Assembly (NCBI RefSeq): GCF_026210795.1
Contig: NC_089442.1
Location: forward strand, 4,058,501-4,122,500
DNA length: 64,000 bases
Direction: 5' to 3'
Source: Rhizophagus irregularis
Lineage: Eukaryota > Glomeromycota > Glomeromycetes > Glomerales > Glomeraceae
Shown here: positions 61,641 to 64,000 of the stretch, in pieces
Layout: each line of letters starts with the position of its first letter
Numbering within the stretch: position 1 is the stretch's first letter
The notes under the pieces: model-generated
The model's database searches: none
Seen by the model: only the letters and a program-made list of their open reading frames with translations
What the model was told of the DNA's origin: nothing
Program-made: the position numbers and the translations under genes

Positions 61641-63282
61641 ATAAGGTCCAGATGATCAAATAAAGCTTAAACAAATAAAATTTGAAACTTATGATGATAT
61701 ATATGAAATTAATTTTGGAATGTTGGGTAAAATAGAGGAAATGAAAAAAATTGAAGCAGTGGTTAAGTCTTTGGATAGGGGCCATATCTCAAGAGAAGCT
61801 TATCGATCTCTGGCACGAATTGAAGATCTTCCACGTGAAAATGTAATATGTGATTGCCGACAAAAAATCAATGCAGAAATGAAAAAAAAAGTTCTAATGA
61901 CTCTAGTTGATTTGTTACAACCAACTGCATTTGAACCAATTACAGGAAATCCAGATATTACTGATAGTACAATTATTATGAATATGTTGGAATCAATTGG
62001 CAAAGGAGGACAGCGCCGTATAACAGATATTTTAAATTACATTATACCATTATATATTGAAAAAGGAATTTTAATTCCTAGAAGATCAACTTTATATATT
62101 CGAATTTCAGGGAGATGGTCGTAATGTGGGACGCAAAGTAAAACACGTCATGATAACAATGACATTATTAAATGATCTAAATGGATTACAGAAACCAGAT
62201 AATCACTACACATTAGTTTTATATCCAGGTGCTGAAACATATGATTCTCTTAGAAATGCACTAGCTCCTTTAATTTCTGATTTAAATGTATTAAAAGAGA
62301 GAGGTTTTTATCAAATAGGTGGTAATCATTGGCCAGTAGAATTGTATTTCAGTTCTGATTGGAAATTTTTGGCAATTTGTTTGGGAATGAAAGCTGCTAA
62401 CGTACAATACTTTTGTCCTTGGTGTGATTGTAGCAAAAATGATATTATTACTACGTCAAAAACAATTAACAAATCAATGGATGATATTAAAATTAATTAC
62501 AAACAAATAAATGGCCACATCAAAGAACTATTATTTTATATGATACCACTACAAAATTGGGTAGTTGATGAATTGCATATTTTTTTGCGGATAACAGATA
62601 GATTATGGGAGTTAATGATTTCTGATCTTCGCCATGAAACTGCAGATGAAGAAATTTGGAAAGCCAAAATTTTATTGGAAATGCAGAGGCTTAACATATC
62701 ATTTCAATTTTGGCATGAAAAAAATACCAATAATTTATTATACACTTCGCTGATGGGTCCAGACAAATTAAAAATCCTCAAAGGATTTGATCTTTTTGCT
62801 GTTTTTCAATCAATAACGAGAGCTATACAAATTCGTGCTTTGTGGGATCAATTTAATGAACTATATCATTTAATGCAAGACAAGAAAACAACAGGCAAAT
62901 TTTTTCGTTATAAGGCCAAATCTTGGTTAGATGCATTTACAGCTTTTTCTACAGGACATCCAAATAGAAGTAATTTTGTTAGAGGTATGTATCGTGTCCA
63001 AGATATAACACCATACATTTATGTTTTATGTAATCATGCCGCAGAGTTTCTTGAAATCCATCACGAGTTTGGATTGGCTGCATTTTCATGTTCACCAGTA
63101 GAAAAAAAGAACCATATGCAGATGTGCCTTTATTTTCAAAATACATTGAAAGATGGGGAAATAAAAATTCATGAAAATGAGCAATCTTAGAAATGCTAGA
63201 GCATGAAAATTGGCAATTATATTTTGCATCAAATAAAGTTCCTAATTTTCTAAAAAAATCCAAAAAATATAGGTTACAATAA
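61640..63282 (+). pseudogene. Transposon-like gene with CPWCDC motif, frameshifted
   Basis: Three pieces belong together. Frame 1 runs to 62124 (GHISREAYRSLARIEDLP ... LYIRISG). After a one-base shift near 62108 comes 62126-63190 (DGRNVGRKVKHVMITMTLL, WPVELYFSSDWKFLAICLGM, AANVQYFCPWCDCSKND, NWVVDELHIFLRITDRLWE). After another shift near 63180, a tail ends KKYRLQ at 63282. The pattern GDGRxxG, a (G/S)DxKFLxxxxG segment and CxWC recurs in unnamed multicopy proteins of fungi and aquatic animals, probably transposases; that link is from memory and not tested. The D in SDWKF could be catalytic. The first exon may lie upstream of 61640. It is inactive as it stands. Confidence 0.55.
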
Positions 63283-63468
63283 TAGGATTTTATTTGTTTA
63301 ACAATAAAAAAGAAAAAAAATTTTTTGTGATCAAGTAATTTTTATTATGGGCAATTGAACTAATACTATATTTATGTAATTTTTTTTCAATTGATAATAG
63401 TTTATTCCATCGTTATCATAATAAAAACCTAATTACATAAGTTTATAAAATTTTCTTTAAATTTGACA

Positions 63469-63998
63469 TTAGTCTAAAAAAAAATGAAATTGAGCTGAAC
63501 CCGCTTCAAATTTATGGTTATTTTTGTCTCTACCTCCCGTCAACTTCCATTTAACGGTCATTTCTCCATTATAAACTAATTTTGATTTTAATTTTTTTGC
63601 ATTTTGATTATAACTGTTATTTTCACTTTCAGGCATATACAAACGAACAAAACTCAATTATCCTCCTCCATAATTGCGCTCACCCCAATTTTTGTCATCT
63701 AAGACTTTTCCAACTTCATCAAAGGCCTTTTCTCCCTTAAAGATACATAAATAAGAAGACCCACATGGAGAGTAACGCGTTATATGATTTCTAAAAATAC
63801 CAACAAAGGCATCTTCACTACAATGTATCGAAAATACTTGTTTCCCAACAGCAGTATGATGGTTTTTAAGACGTTTTTGTAATTCTTTAATTATAGCTTT
63901 TTTCAAGTGTGAAAGCTCGGACTCTGAAACTGGTTGAATATGTGAAGGAAGTGTATTGTAAGATACATGTTTTAATGTTTCGTATCTTTGTAGACCTG
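63469..63998 (-). pseudogene. Unidentified ORF, partial at the right edge, one in-frame stop
   Basis: The minus-strand frame is open from the window edge (GLQRYETLKHVSYNTLPSH...) through HSEDAFVGI-like text (VFSIHCSEDAFVGIF, YSPCGSSYLCIFKGEKAFDE) to a TAA at 63658-63660. It continues in the same frame as LSFVRLYMPESENN ... VKWKLTGG to a stop at 63469. One nonsense change may therefore split it, or the first stop may be real and the rest 3' sequence. It lies tail to tail with the transposon-like gene. I do not recognise it. Confidence 0.4.
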
Positions 63999-64000
63999 AG

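Overview
The window looks like nuclear DNA of a filamentous, intron-rich, very AT-rich fungus, most likely an arbuscular mycorrhizal fungus of the Glomeromycotina (Rhizophagus-like). The basis is many short introns (about 60-100 bases) with GT/AG ends, dense and varied transposable elements, and a family of giant GTPase/zinc/VWFA proteins of a kind I associate with that lineage. The organism call is inference; no rRNA or other marker gene is present.

Left half (1-34103): a cluster of paralogous giant genes. Copy A enters from the left edge on the + strand and ends at 4374. Copies B (13190-23097) and C (24095-34103) are complete, head to tail on the - strand, each about 10 kb with roughly 33 exons and about 2,450-2,500 codons. 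In order, they encode a disordered Asn/Gln/Ser-rich N-terminus, helical and acidic segments, a beta-propeller-like stretch, a GBP/VLIG-like G domain, a long Cys/His metal-binding region and a C-terminal VWFA domain with an intact MIDAS. A decayed fourth copy (7735-9330) has lost its G domain, and a smaller relic lies at 10056-10292. Between A and the relics sit a 623-bp MITE with perfect 31-bp inverted ends and a 5'-truncated LINE with a 16-bp target duplication.

Middle (34104-46489): a gene-free stretch with a Tc1-like end and a second MITE flanked by TTAA, followed 31 bases later by a full-length Ty3/Gypsy retrotransposon on the - strand (35997-46485). Its 615-bp LTRs look identical, yet its reading frames are broken at many points. 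It carries two unusual parts. One is a long Gag extension with repeated zinc-ribbon modules. The other is a thymidylate-kinase-like P-loop domain between RNase H and integrase. Its leader has seven copies of a 10-mer, mostly on a 24-bp period, and a tRNA-Gly-like relic lies beside the 3' LTR.

Host genes (47830-51874): two ordinary + strand genes. The first is a 6-phosphofructo-2-kinase/fructose-2,6-bisphosphatase in which the phosphatase catalytic His is Ser (RSGES). The second is a mitochondrial TrmH/MRM1-type rRNA 2'-O-methyltransferase.

Right end (51875-64000): decayed repeats and a hAT transposon (55646-59982) with an 8-bp target duplication and inverted subterminal minisatellites. A tandem 190-bp duplication follows. 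Last come a frameshifted transposon-like gene with a CPWCDC motif and an unidentified partial ORF running off the edge.
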